64,000 nt of DNA, from contig NC_088926.1 of the NCBI RefSeq assembly GCF_038396675.1, forward strand, positions 36,396,501 to 36,460,500. Reading direction: 5' to 3'. The notes under the pieces were generated by a model. That model did not search any database. It saw only the letters and a program-made list of their open reading frames with translations, and had not been told where the DNA came from. The stretch comes from Hydra vulgaris (Eukaryota > Cnidaria > Hydrozoa > Anthoathecata > Hydridae). The position numbers and the translations under genes are program-made. Positions 1 to 12,112 of this stretch are shown here, piece by piece. Position 1 is the stretch's first letter, and each line of letters begins with the position of its first letter.

Positions 1-1204
1 ATTACATCTTGATAAGGTGTAGTCACCGCAATGACTTATACTCATTACGGTGTTACGAGTATACTTGTACTTTGGCACTGGAGAAAAAAATTTATTCTCC
101 ATTACCAAGGTACGAGTATACTCATAGTGCTTATTTTTGTCAGTTATATTCAATACACAAAATACTACAGAATTATTTTAGATTAAAATATTTTATTTAT
201 TGAAATGTTGATATCTAGCCTTGGCAATGAGAATGAAACCGCGAAAAACAGCCTCGGCAAAAATTAATCATTGCAGACATTATGGCTCGGCAAAGAAACA
301 AAGCTTATATCAGGTATCAGTCATTTTGAATACACAGTGTATCATCCTACAAAAAAAAGGAAAGTCTCCTACAATAAGCGATTCCTATTTACTATTTTCA
401 ACAGACAATATCCTATTTCATTTGGTGGTTAAAAGAAAAAATTTCTTTCTACTTTTGGTTTGGTTTCCCTAAAGTTCACTATACTTTCTAAATCTTTAAT
501 GTAACAGAAAATTTATGTTATTTTTGATTTTAATTAAAAGCATTAGAAACAATTGAAATGACAGAAACATAGCATTGATAATAATGATGAAATTATTTCC
601 TAGCAATACATCCAGTCTCAGCATAATTTAATCAAATTTGTACTTAGACTAGATTAGTACATTCTAGTTAAAATAAACTCTAGTACCAAAATAGAAACAA
701 ACAGACACTAAGGTCTTTGACCTTGAAAAAAAATGTTTCCTTTGAGTGTTAGATCAAACAAGCAGATTTGTCTGTATATAATATATGTTATAAATATATA
801 TATAACTTATATTAATTCACTATATTGGGTGTGATTACTTTTTTAATAATTTTTTATTTTACATATGTGTAAAATTAAGTAATCAACAATTCAACACGTT
901 CAACAAACTTTGCGAACAGCCATAAATGCGCTAAACAGTTTTAACTTTTCTATAACACAATGTATCACAATTGGTGTTCCTGGTGTGTGTTCCTTCTAAG
1001 TGTTATATTTCAATTGCTTATGTCTAAAGTATATAAAAAAACGACTTCATTAAACACAAACTTTGCTTTCACAATAACAACACGAAGAAAACTCGTTTTT
1101 TTGTGAAAATAGAACGACTTTTTTCATTTTCGTTATTATGATCAGGTAAAAACAAAAATTGAACAAGGAATAGATAAAAACAGTCGAAAACTACTTAACA
1201 AGGT
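1..1204. other. AT-rich DNA, no gene recognised
   Basis: Only short open frames without family resemblance are present here. There are scattered A and T runs and a short TA-rich stretch near 775-805. Nothing can be assigned. Confidence 0.6.
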
Positions 1205-2590
1205 TCAGAAATATTTAGATTTTATAGATTTAAGATTGTACTGTGAATCACTCTCTCGAAGCAGCCCCTAAATGTAGTCTCCCATCATGTTTTCGTTCTA
1301 ATATCCTTGGTAATAACGTACAAAGTCAAATATATCTTAATGAAAGGGCTCGCCTTGCTCCTCGAAATGAGAGTCCGTGTTCTTCTTGAATTTGTTGAGA
1401 TACGAATCAAAGATATGGACTTTCAGAGACATTCTGCAATCCATTTTGGCCTAATTCTTTATGAGAGTCTGCCTAATTCGGCATAGTTTTCAGCTTTGTG
1501 ATTACCAAGGAAGCCCTGAACAAATGCAACAAATCTGCTCCAAGCCGCTCTGTCTGTTCTACTCAACAGCTTTGCGAAATCCTCAAATTCTATGATCTTC
1601 TAGACTGTGATTCATTGAATATATCAGCCGTGACCTTAGCCTCAGACAGCTTAGGAAAAAGATCTTGGAGGTATCAAAATGCTGTTGACTCCTTGTCAAG
1701 AGCAGTGACAAATTGCTAAATGAGGCCTAAATTGATGTGCAGCGGTGGCATAAGCACTTTATGAGGTTTTATCAGCGGCTCCCACTTTACATTGCTCATC
1801 CTAACAGAAAACTCGGTCAGTCTTTTGTATGATACTGCCCCTCAGTTTCATGGCTGTCCCAGAGGCAGAGAAAACGAGGTAATTTTGTGAAACCTCCTTG
1901 AAAACCCATGATAGTTTTTTAAAGTCATCAATGACGTCTCATTTGTAGTCATCAATGCACTCAACAACATTTTGAAATTAGTATATGCCACTTTAAGATG
2001 CACATAGTAAGCCATTAGGAGAGATGGGTAATTATTTCCATTGTGAAGCAACACAGCTTTAAGGTTCCGGGATGAACTGCCTATGAACAGGTGCCATTCA
2101 ATAGGATTACATGCAATACCTACCGCCTGAAACAAATTGGTAACATCGTTGCAGAAGCACGGCCCATTACGCTAACTGAAGAAGTTGGAGTGCTTTTGAT
2201 GCCGCCTCCTCTGATCCGTGACTTGTACGCTACCATAAACTAAACTCCACTGATTGAGCCTGGATATCAGAAGATCAGCATTCAATTTCGTAAGCCAGAA
2301 ATCCTTAATTAAACTGTTCACATCTTTCTGGTTAGGGATTTTTATCTCCAACTTCATCTGCGAAATTGTAGTCTATATCTCCATTATCTGCCTCGCTATC
2401 TGACTTGCTGTTGTCTCCTGAAGATGGTTGATGCAGCCTAGAAGAGTCGGAACAGGCAGAACGGGGCTGTGTGTTACTGGGGCAATGAACCAAATGTCTT
2501 GATAAGACATCTGAGGGCAACTTTTGCCGGTGCAACAATTTTTGGGTACACAGCTTATGATAAAACTTCGCAAACTCCTTGAAATGAACT
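1205..2590 (-). pseudogene. Decayed member of a repetitive invertebrate protein family
   Basis: Reading the minus strand from about 2,573 down to 1,205, consecutive frame fragments follow the order of a repetitive protein family that I recall, without a formal name, from cnidarian and arthropod genomes. The order is: an acidic serine-rich N-terminal stretch (SDSEADNGDIDY, about 2,400); a segment with QVTDQRRRHQKHSNFFS (about 2,190); a core with NPIEWHLFIGSSSRNLKAVL (about 2,100) and LLHNGNNYPSLLMAYYVHLK (about 2,020); then NVKWEPL and VLMPPLHINLGL (about 1,800-1,750), LFPKLSEAKV (about 1,640) and FLGNHKAENYAEL (about 1,490). The last part lies near 1,350-1,250. Several stops and frameshifts interrupt it, so it is a pseudogene. 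A further open frame at 2,595-2,819 (minus) could be an upstream part, but I do not recognise it. The family could be transposon-encoded; no terminal repeats were seen, so this is inference. Confidence 0.65.
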
Positions 2591-2904
2591 TGATTTAAAG
2601 TATTGAAATTTTATGAAAATAAATTAAAATACATCTAAGCGAGACGCAGCTCTTCAGTTTACCTTCAAGCGTATCTTTTAATATTTTTACGTGAAATGCG
2701 GTGCCTAAGATTTTTCTTGGTCTCCGACCGGCACGCCGAAGTATGCCTTGTAGACCCCGCACATTATTCAACTTGCTTCCACGAAATACTTTTTCGCTCT
2801 TGCCTTGAATTGTCCGCACATGTAGAATGAGTCAGCTGTTTTCAAACAACTTCTTAATGTCATATAAAATAAATAACTTTTTCTTAACCACAACTTCAAC
2901 AACT

Positions 2905-3212
2905 AAATAAATAAACTTCTCTGCAAACAAAAACATGCTATTAGGATTATTACAAATAAAGGTCGATTCTCCCATACAAAAATACTTTTTAGTAAACTCA
3001 ATATATTAAATATTTTCAAAATAAATCTTTAATAAATTCTTATATTTATGCTTTTAACTTGATAAAAAAAATTTGTATTTTACTCAATATTTAAAAACAT
3101 AAATCATATATACAGAACGAGATTCTCAAAAAATAACTTTAGTCAATCCAAAACCTATTATTCAGCCACTAAATTACAAATCGAGGACCTTAATTATGGA
3201 ATACACTTTTAA
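2905..3212 (+). mobile_element. CR1-like LINE fragment, post-RT C-terminal domain only
   Basis: Frames on the plus strand give AIRIITNKGRFSHTKILFSK-like and LNILNIFKIN-like pieces, then (about 3,105-3,200) pieces resembling the usual LINE sequence after HKYNTR. This is the conserved region just downstream of the reverse transcriptase in CR1/jockey-like LINEs. It ends abruptly at about 3,212, where the reverse transcriptase of a second LINE begins in the same orientation. It is therefore a separate, truncated and frameshifted copy. Confidence 0.6.
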
Positions 3213-4557
3213 ATACTTGGACCCCTGCTGTTTTTAATCTATATTAATGATATTTATTTGTCTTCAAAAATACTTAATTATATTATTTTTGCTGATGACA
3301 CAAATGTTTTCTTTCCTGACTCAAATTTAAAAAATATTTTTTATATTGTAAACACAGAATTAATATATCTTAATGAGTGGTTTGAAGCAAATAAACTTTC
3401 ATTAAATATTGAAAAAACGAAATATATTTTGTTGGCTAAGTCATTTAAATCCGAGAACCTTCCACTCAAATTACCTGAACTAACAATTAACAATATTAAA
3501 ATAAAAAGAGTTTTTTCAATGAAAATACTAGGAATAATTTTCGATGAGAATTTAAATTGGAAAAGCCAAATAAAGCTAGTCGAGAACAAAGTTTCAAAGA
3601 CCCTGGGGATTATGTACAAGTCAAAACATCTTTTAAATAATTTATGTTTAAAAAATTTATACTTTTCATTTATACATAGTCATATTAACTATTGTAATAT
3701 TGCCTGGGCAAACAATTATTTATCTTTCCTAAAAATTATTTATACAAAACAAAAGCAAGCAAGTAGATTAGTTTTGGGCGCAAGTAGATACGAAAGTGCC
3801 GAGCCGTTACTCAATGTATACAAACTAAATATATACCATAACTTGTTATTTATGTTTAAACTTCAATATGAAATGATTCCAAAATATTTTTTTAAAAGTT
3901 TCACTCGAATTAATCATAAATATGAAACAAGACATTCAATGAGTAATTACTACATCCCACTAACATCACTCAAAACCACGCGTGAGGAATTCGGTTCTTG
4001 ACGAAAATATGAAAAAAATAAAATCTATTGCTACATTTAAAAGAACTATAAAAAAACACTTACTAAATTTAAACATTACGTACATTCTCTCTTTTTTTTT
4101 TAAAAAAATCGAAATAATTTTGTATTTTTAATTTTTTATGTACTTTATTTAATTTTAATATTGTATTGAATATGTATATGCATATGAAGCGAATTAAATT
4201 TTTTTTTTTTTTTGTTTATTGTCTTTAATATGTAAACGAATATGTACAGATTTGTAATTTTTTATTTGTTATTTTATATTTTAACTTTATCTTAAATGTC
4301 TTCTTTTTTTAACTTTAAGCTCTTTTTTAACCTTCTAAAAATTCTAACCAAATTTTTTTTTTTTTAAACATTAATTTCACTCTTAATATTGGAAGATGTA
4401 AAATTTAATTGTATTTTTTTTGTATTTCACAAAGGGGCTTGATGATAAGTCATTTTGACTTCTACTTGCCCCAGTCAGCTTGTAATTATATATATTTGTT
4501 TAAATTTATAGATAACTTTGTAAAATGTGTAAAATGACGAAAAAAAATAAAATAAAA
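3213..4557 (+). mobile_element. 5'-truncated CR1-like non-LTR retrotransposon (LINE)
   Basis: The open frame begins inside the reverse transcriptase with LGPLLFLIYINDIYL, followed by the catalytic box YIIFADDTN (about 3,275-3,305). LSLNIEKTKYI and MKILGIIFDENLNW follow, which is the thumb region typical of CR1/jockey-like enzymes, then the downstream KQKQASRLVLGA and HKYETRHS region. The frame closes at 4,001. The last conserved stretch (VLDENMKKIKSIATFKRTI) continues in another frame up to about 4,086, so one frameshift separates them. The endonuclease and N-terminal RT are absent, which is the usual 5' truncation of reverse-transcribed LINEs. The 3' UTR runs to about 4,557 and ends in an A-rich tail. 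It contains a stem-loop at 4,434-4,475. The same UTR occurs twice in the palindrome at 33.8-34.1 and 35.9-36.2 kb. Confidence 0.85.
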
Positions 4558-4699
4558 AAATGATGATCTTAAAACACTCTCTACACTTAACCAATTTACA
4601 TAAAACTTAGGCAAACTCTTCTACAAAATGACAATGAATTGAATTTCTTCTAAGGCGTTAAATAAGAGTACTCTTTTAATTTGATTAATATAATTATGA

Positions 4700-4840
<141 letters not shown>

Positions 4841-5164
4841 TTATATTTTCTTTTCTAGTAGTTTTAAACTTACCGTCAATAGTTGCGTTGCACCTGATTT
4901 TTAATCTGTTTGTTTATTCATTTTTTGAACATTAGTTTTTCAGATCTTTATATATCATATTCTATTTCGCGCTTTTGACAATTTTAAAACATACTTAATA
5001 TATTATATAATAAATCCGTGATTATATATATTTTCGGAAAATTAGTTACATTTTTTTTTTTTTTCAGAAAATTTTTTTTATTATTATTATAAATAAACTG
5101 TTATAACACGGAAAAAAGAATTTGTATTATCTTACACGGTTTTTAAAAGCTATGCTATGTATGG

Positions 5165-5286
5165 TATATATTACGGGGCTTAGTGATAAGACAACTATAG
5201 TCTTCTTTTTGATCCTGTCATGTAAATTTTTATTTATTTACTTAGTTATTGTAAATATTGCCAAACGGCGAAATATATATATATAA
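5165..5286 (+). mobile_element. Solo 3' tail of a second LINE type
   Basis: The segment starts with ACGGGGCTTAGTGATAAGAC and ends with GCCAAACGGCGAAATATATA. It matches the layout of the tail at 4,430-4,550: a GGGGCTT(G/A)-TGATAAG box, a small hairpin (AAGAC...GTCTT), then TGTAAATATTG(C)...ACGGCGAAATA. The sequence differs, so it is a different subfamily. No reverse transcriptase is attached. Confidence 0.5.
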
Positions 5287-6181
5287 AAAACTACTTTTAC
5301 TTTATCTTTTTAGTCTGCAATAACACGAATTAAAATCTTAAATCAAGACACCTGTGTTTTTATACTTGCACAGCTACTTTTTTTTTACTGGAAGTTTCTT
5401 GAACGTTCTAGAGTGTTTAGAAGAATTGTAGAAACATCTAATCAACTCTAGCAGTTTAGGAATATTATAGGAGGAAAGAACTAAAGGGTTAGGAAAACAT
5501 ACTTTCAACCCAGGAACAGAAAGAAAGTGAAAATTTTTTACATAGTGTAATAGATGAATATCAAATAATGAAAATAGCGGTTTCCCAACGGTAAATGTGA
5601 GCCATCTTTTCATAACCTACCATTAGGTGTATTTATTTTACTTTTTAATAAGTTTGCAGTCTGCACCCTAGAAAATGTGCAATTATGCAAGTTTGCACTT
5701 GAGCCTGAATTTACAAGTTTGTTACTACTTATGTTGTATTATTATTCTGTGTTAAGTATTATTCTAGTTTTCGGTTTTGATTTTAGCCTTAATCTCAACT
5801 ATTTTTTTAATTGATAAAGTATTTTTGTTGTTGCAGATAAGAGAATACTATTTTTTCATTAATTATCATTGATTTGAATGTATCTTTTTAAATAAGGACA
5901 CAATCTGATCCAATTTAGAAGACAGTTTCTTTAATTGAAATCAGTTAGCGTGTTGATAAATCGAGTTTTACTAAAATTTGACGCTAAAAGTGTTATAGGT
6001 TTGTACTTTTACATTTATCAATTAATAAAGTCTGTCAAAGTTATATATTTCTCGGTAAAAAAGATTTAGTCCTTAAGTGTTCTAATTTCTTCCTTATTTG
6101 CTATAAACCAGTTTAAAAAATTTAAATTCAATGTTTGCAGTTACTAACTAAACTTTTACATCGACGTGGTTAAAAAACAGT

Positions 6182-6233
6182 AGCCGTTTAGGTGCAGTGA
6201 TTCGAGCTCTGGCTCAGAACCAAGAGGTCCCAA
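6182..6233 (+). mobile_element. Fragment of tRNA-derived SINE head
   Basis: The stretch around GGTGCAGTGATTCGAGCTCT then GGCTCAGAACCAAGAGGTCC corresponds to the tRNA-like head (A box to anticodon arm) of the SINE seen whole at 20,939-21,117 (minus). The tail is absent. Confidence 0.55.
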
Positions 6234-7993
6234 CATGGTACTCTGTCTTATGGTTATTAGGTCTTTTTAGAGAATCTAATATTTAGGCTATTAGGTCTTT
6301 TGATAGAATCTGATATAACTGAAAGGCAGTAAAGGTGCATTGTCAGAATAAATGATTGAAAATTTTTTATATATATTGAAAAAAAAGTTTATTAGTAGCT
6401 GAGGGTGTCAATACCAACTGTATACATAGTCCTTTGTTCTAATTTTACTAAAAATTTAAAATGTATAACTTTTTATCGGAACTTAATTATTAAGATTTTT
6501 GTTAGCTTTTTTCAGTTTAGGGGTCGACTATAAATTACGTCAATATTTTGTGACGTAATTTATGGTCAATATTACGCAACAATTTTGTCTCAAAAAAATA
6601 ATAATAGTAATGACATCAAAATGTTTGAATATCTTACAATTAAAAAATAATAAAAGTTAACAATATCGAATAAAACTTTATATTTTTTAGGATCGATGTA
6701 CCATAATAGAGCACATTCAACAAGTTGCTTTGATTTTCGAAATTTTGTTTTGATCAAAAGTAGAAAGTTGAATGTGATTTACAAATGTTTTTTTAAAGCT
6801 TTATATGCTTTAATGACAACATATAAGCGTAGAGAAGTACCATCACTTGGGAAAATTAATGTATATTCATTTTTTGGAAACTTTGTTTTCAAATTTCTTA
6901 AAGTATTATGAACCTTGCGAGAGAGTTTTTAAGTTGAATCATAGTTTATAATTTTAGATTTTCAAAGCCGTTCTTTAAATTTTTTTAAAGGGCATCATTT
7001 TTATTTATTCAAGCTAAGCCTGATTCTTTGTCAAAAAGATAAATATTAATTGTATTGCTAGTTCTTTGAGACTTTTTAACTGAAACTTCTTTAAATTTGC
7101 AGAAACAGGTTTATATAATTTTTAAAATCGAAGTGCATTTTGTCTAAGTTTATTTGCATCAGTATTTTTGTTTGAATATTTTAATTTCAAAGTTGTTGTA
7201 TATAGAACTTCACTCAGAACAGAAACAATGTTCGATCCTAGGTCAAGCAATTTTTTGTGATGTTGAGATATTTTTTATCTGTATTATTTCTTGTACATAA
7301 TATTATATATATCGTTTAGGGTTTTTTATATTTTGAGTGCTAAAATGCCACATATCTTAAACTTAATAAAATTAAATTATAAAGGATAATACGATAAGGC
7401 TATTAACCATAAAAACAATATAGCACCATTAATTCAAGGTGTCACGAGGTAAAAAATTTATCTTGTTGGATAAAAATGTTAAAAATGACGTAATTATGAA
7501 GAAACGTTGGTTAGTGACACTGATCTTGGTCCTATTTGATGCGACATTAAAAACAAATTTCAAAGCAAAATACGAGAAAATTGTTTCAATATTTAAAAAA
7601 AAAATTATTTTTTAATAATTATTATAAATAGTTAAATCAAAATATATTGTAATTTTTGGAAAATACATTTTTCTTTTTGAGATTTTTCTTCCAGTAAAAT
7701 TACGTTTTCTATTCAACTGGAAAATACCCTAAAAAAATAATTTAAATCGTTATTATTTTAAATATTTTTCAAATGTACAAAATCATTATTTTTGAAACAT
7801 CAAGACTTATCAGAAATTATCAATCAAAACTTACACAAACATCATGATCATTATTATTACATTCCATAGACCAATGAAAACTCTAAAATATCGTAAGTTT
7901 AATAGGAATTCTCGTATCTTGTCAACTAAAAAAAAAAAAAAATTTTTTAAAGGAAAAAATCTAGTTAAAACAACTCCCTAAAGTCTATTATTT

Positions 7994-8034
7994 ATACACC
8001 AAATTTATTATTAAAAATAATAAATTTGGTGTAT
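7994..8034. repeat. Perfect 19-bp inverted repeat, 3-nt loop
   Basis: ATACACCAAATTTATTATT is followed by AAA and then its exact reverse complement. Confidence 0.9.
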
Positions 8035-8734
8035 TGTACACAGGTTAACATAAAACTTTATTTTCTGTTGCCGAGCAAGCAATACGTTTTTCGTATTGCA
8101 TTTCTCACTTTAATTTCAAACATGCAGCACTTTTTCTTCTTCACAAGCTCCAAAAATATATTAGTTTAAGTCTTTAAAGTTTTAATAATTAAAATCTTTA
8201 ATATATTAATATAGAAAAAAAAAATTGTTTAAAGTGTGTCAATCTGGGTCTGAGAAGCATATATTTTTATATAGGTTTTTTAAATAATATTTAAATAAAA
8301 TTTGTAATAAATTTTTATTATTGCTAAGAAGCATTTTGTTAAAATTGTTTTAAATTTGTTTGGTTTAAAGATTCTACCCCAAATATTAGGGATTTAAACC
8401 TATATATTTTTTAAAACTTAATGTGATAAAAGAAAAAGGATTGCATATTAGAATAAACTTGTTAATCTGTGTTATAGATCAGTACTGTACATGAATACCA
8501 ATTATAATAACAGCTGATACATCATAAGCCTTAAAAACTTTAAGATAACTACACCTCCTAAATTGTTATTAGCTTTTTCTTTATGATAAAAAATCTTTAA
8601 TTACAAAATCGTTGTAAATAAATAAATAACAGAAACATTCAAAACTTCTTTAAATGACAACTTTAACATCTGTAAACTTTAGTAAATGTAGAACAACGTT
8701 TTTTAACTAAAGCCTTAACTTGTTTAAATGATGA

Positions 8735-8960
8735 TATAATGTAGTGGATGTACTCATATGATATGGAGTGATGTTCATTCAGATGTTCATATGCAATGAG
8801 GGGGATGCATTTAAATGATAATGTGGTGAAGTAGATACATTTAAATAATGATGTGGATAAGGATGTAAATGAGGATGATGTAGATGAGGATGATATGATG
8901 GAGCTGATGGTGCGAGTAAGCGGACAGTGCGATGAAATGGATGATGTAATGAAGTGGATG
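8735..8960. repeat. GATG-rich degenerate repeat
   Basis: Low-complexity stretch dominated by GATG and GGATGT-type words (gatgtagatgaggatgat and similar). Units are irregular and no frame is supported. Confidence 0.7.
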
Positions 8961-9109
8961 AATTATTAGCTTAATAAGTTTTAACACTTCATAAATAGAA
9001 CAATATATTAAGAACTTTGAGTTTTATAACAAAAGAATTTAAGTTGGTTGAATCTTGTCCAATGGAATATTTGCAATCCATCTTAAAAAAGGAGGTGGAT
9101 GAATTATTA

Positions 9110-9190
9110 GCTTAGATTAATTAATATTGAATTAATTAATATTGAATTAATTAATATTAAATTAATTAGTATTAAATTAATTACTTAAAT
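9110..9190. repeat. AT-only tandem repeat, about 15-bp unit
   Basis: About five copies of ATTAATTAATATTGA with drift to ATTAATTAGTATTAA. Confidence 0.85.
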
Positions 9191-9349
9191 TATTTAATAG
9201 GAGTTAATTTAAAATGTATTTAAAAAAAATTTTGCTGCAAAAAAAGTCTTTGTAGAATAAAATTAATCAGTTAAAAACCAGTAGAATATAATTTTGTTAT
9301 AAATTTTAAATCCTCATCTTGATTTTGGTGGAGCATATTTTTATGACTT

Positions 9350-9540
9350 AGTTAAATATGGTGGTTGCAACGAGTTAAGTAAAATATGGTTACAATGTGA
9401 GAATTAATCAAATATGGTGGTTACAATCTGAGAAGTTATTAAATATGGTGGTTATAATTTGAGAATTTATCAAATATGGTGGTTACAATGTGAGAATTTA
9501 TCAAACATGGTGGTAACAATGTGAGAATTTATCAAATATT
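9350..9540. repeat. Tandem repeat, about 31-bp unit
   Basis: Five to six diverged copies of a unit containing AAATATGGTGGTTACAATGT and GAGAATTTATC. Confidence 0.85.
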
Positions 9541-10199
9541 TAAATTATCATCAGGACTGCATAATTACTGAATTAATCAAATATATCAAGAAGTCAAAAG
9601 TCTACACAAGTTAAAAACTGAATGATTAGAGCACTGCAACAACTTTTCTTCCAAATCTGATATGTATCTTGATGTTTGATTTGTATACTTATGCATTGAA
9701 TTTAATGTTTTAGAAATTTGATGTTTTACAAAAAGCATTAAAAAGAACATTTCATAAATCATTTTTTGAATCAATTGAATGAAGAAAAAGTTATTTTAAA
9801 AATAGAGCTCCTATAAACCAATGACAATTTTTGCTATCAAAATTCAACATATACTTTTTGAAAAATGGAAATTTCAAAGAACTGTTTTAAAGACCTTATC
9901 ACATTGGTATAAAATCAAAACATTTAACAATAATTTATTAAGCATAAGATAACCAAAAACACAAAAATTTAATAAAATATATCGAATTAAGTATAGTATA
10001 CCAGCTCCAGGTTCTTCTTCAGTAAATGAATCACCACTTGATCTTTTTTTTCTAAATATTTTATAAATATAATAAAATTTTATTAACATGCTGTATCTAA
10101 TTATAAACTATTGTGAAACAATATTATTTGGTTGCTAGAATACCAGTTAACGCAATCTTAACTACGTTCTAGTTAATACTGTTGCACATTTGTTTTTCT

Positions 10200-10290
10200 A
10201 TCTTTCAAAAAATGTCTACCCTTCAAAAGATTTCTATCCCTCAGAAAATTTTTATCCTTCAAAAGATTTCTATCCTTCAAAATATTTAAA
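10200..10290. repeat. Short tandem repeat, about 18-20-bp unit
   Basis: Copies of CTTCAAAAGATTTCTATC with substitutions (cccttcaaaagatttctatc, cctcagaaaatttttatc). Confidence 0.7.
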
Positions 10291-10432
10291 AGCATTCAAC
10301 TTAAGTCAGTATTAAGATCATAATGATCAACCTGCTACTGGTATACATGTAATTCAGTACAACCCTGCTACATGTAATCCAATACAACCTGCCTTGTGTT
10401 TTTGTCATAAAATTTCAGATTCAAATTCAGAA

Positions 10433-10538
10433 AGAGTCGCGGGGTAAAGCATAAGTGGCAATGATGTTTGTCTGACGGGATAAACTAGTTACAAGTGCTG
10501 ATCCTCATCGAAACGCCAGTAATAATAGACGCGACTCT
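10433..10538. other. GC-richer segment bounded by AGAGTCGCG inverted repeat
   Basis: AGAGTCGCG at 10,433-10,441 and CGCGACTCT at 10,530-10,538 face each other across 88 bp that are less AT-rich than the surroundings. The minus strand has an open stretch through it that includes PVRQTSLPLMLYPATLSEF and ends near 10,400. I recognise neither an element nor a protein. Confidence 0.3.
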
Positions 10539-11754
10539 GAGGAGATGTTTATTACTTAATCACTACACAAATTATGTTTACACATTGGCATTAATGTTTT
10601 TTTTCCATTCTGAGGCCTTTCATTGTTGTATGCGTACTTTTTATTTTTTTAATGTATTTTTTGTTTGATTTATTTTTTGTTTAGTGATATATTTTTTTGT
10701 TTATCTTAGTTCATATTAGTATTTATATAACAATTTATTATTTTTATTATTATTATTGTTAGTACTGTTTAGGTGCATTGTCTGTCTTATTTATATTTGT
10801 TGTTCCTGCTGTTCAGAAAGAGGTTAGGAGAAGCTAATTGTTAACTTATTTTTAGGTAAAGATTAGTCTCAATAAAAAAAACTCATCCTGGGAAGAAAAT
10901 AACTGCATCTGGTTACTATCTTGAAGAAAGCCTCTTAGGCAAAAAGTATTAACAGTGCAATGTTGCACATGGAAGGTTTCTCTTTTGGTGCTTTTAGTGT
11001 GTATTGTTAAGGCCACATGAAAAGTTTTTTGTTACAACTTTGAATCAATTAGCAGAAATAATATAGCTGCATAGGTTGTTGCTAAGGGTATGATATACTT
11101 ATCAATAATTGATTCTCTATTAATTAAAAACATCAAGTAACTAAAAATATCTTTAAAAAAAACAAATAACATCATTATGAATAAAATGTTTTAATCTATT
11201 CTATACCAACATTTGTGGTCTTTGAAGCAACTTTTTCACCAGACTTACTTGCTTTTTTTGAGATTAATTTATTTTGACTGTTTCATCTGTTTCTTCTGGA
11301 TCATAATGTTGATGGCCATTTCTTTGATTTACAACAGCTTCAATAATCAATTCACGTAATAGCTTTAAACTAAATTTGAATCTTCAGAATATACTATTAT
11401 GTGCTTTCACTAATACTTCTATCTTTTATTTCTTCTATATTTTGTCTCTGACCCTAGCTCTTTTAAGTGGTTCTAACATACTATGATGTAATTAAAACTT
11501 TTATCTTGTACTTCTTCAACATATTCACCTTGTCATTGCGCTTCTTACAACCTCATTAGATTTTTTTAGTGATTTTCGTTGTGATGGTCTTTGTGTTGAT
11601 ACTTTTTGTCTCATTTGCCAAAAACTGCGCATCCATTATAATATTATAAATTTTAGTAGGCATGAAAGCTTTTATTCCTTTTTGTTGGTTTTAGTTAAGC
11701 CTTGCTCTTAATGCTTTCTCCTTCTTATACAATTTCTAATTATAGTCATTTATT

Positions 11755-12112
11755 CTTTCTACAAGAACAACTTTCTGCAAGAACAACTTTCTACAAGAAC
11801 AACTTTCTACAAGAACAACTTTCTACAAGAACAACTTTCTACAAGAATAACTTTTTACAAGAACAAATTTCTACAAGAACAAATTTCTACAAGATAACTT
11901 TTTACAAGAACAACTTTCTACAAGAACAACTTTCTACAAGAATAACTTTTTACAAGAACAAATTTCTACAAGAAAAACTTTCTACAAGAATAACTTTTTA
12001 CAAGAGCAAATTTCTACAAGAAAAACTTTCTACAAGAACAACTTTCTGCAAGAACAACTTTATATAAGAACAACTTTCTACAAAAACAACTTTCTACAAG
12101 AACAACTCTTGG
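11755..12112. repeat. 16-bp minisatellite, about 22 copies
   Basis: The unit is ACAAGAACAACTTTCT with variants such as ACAAGAATAACTTTTT. Because 16 is not a multiple of 3, an overlapping open frame reads a 16-residue period (FLQEQLSTRTTFYKNN). That frame is an artefact of the repeat, not a gene. Confidence 0.95.

Noticed and set aside
11702-12067. 121-codon frame with regular FLQEQLSTRTTFYKNN repeats
   Set aside because: It is the translation of a 16-bp minisatellite read through all three phases; no independent coding evidence.
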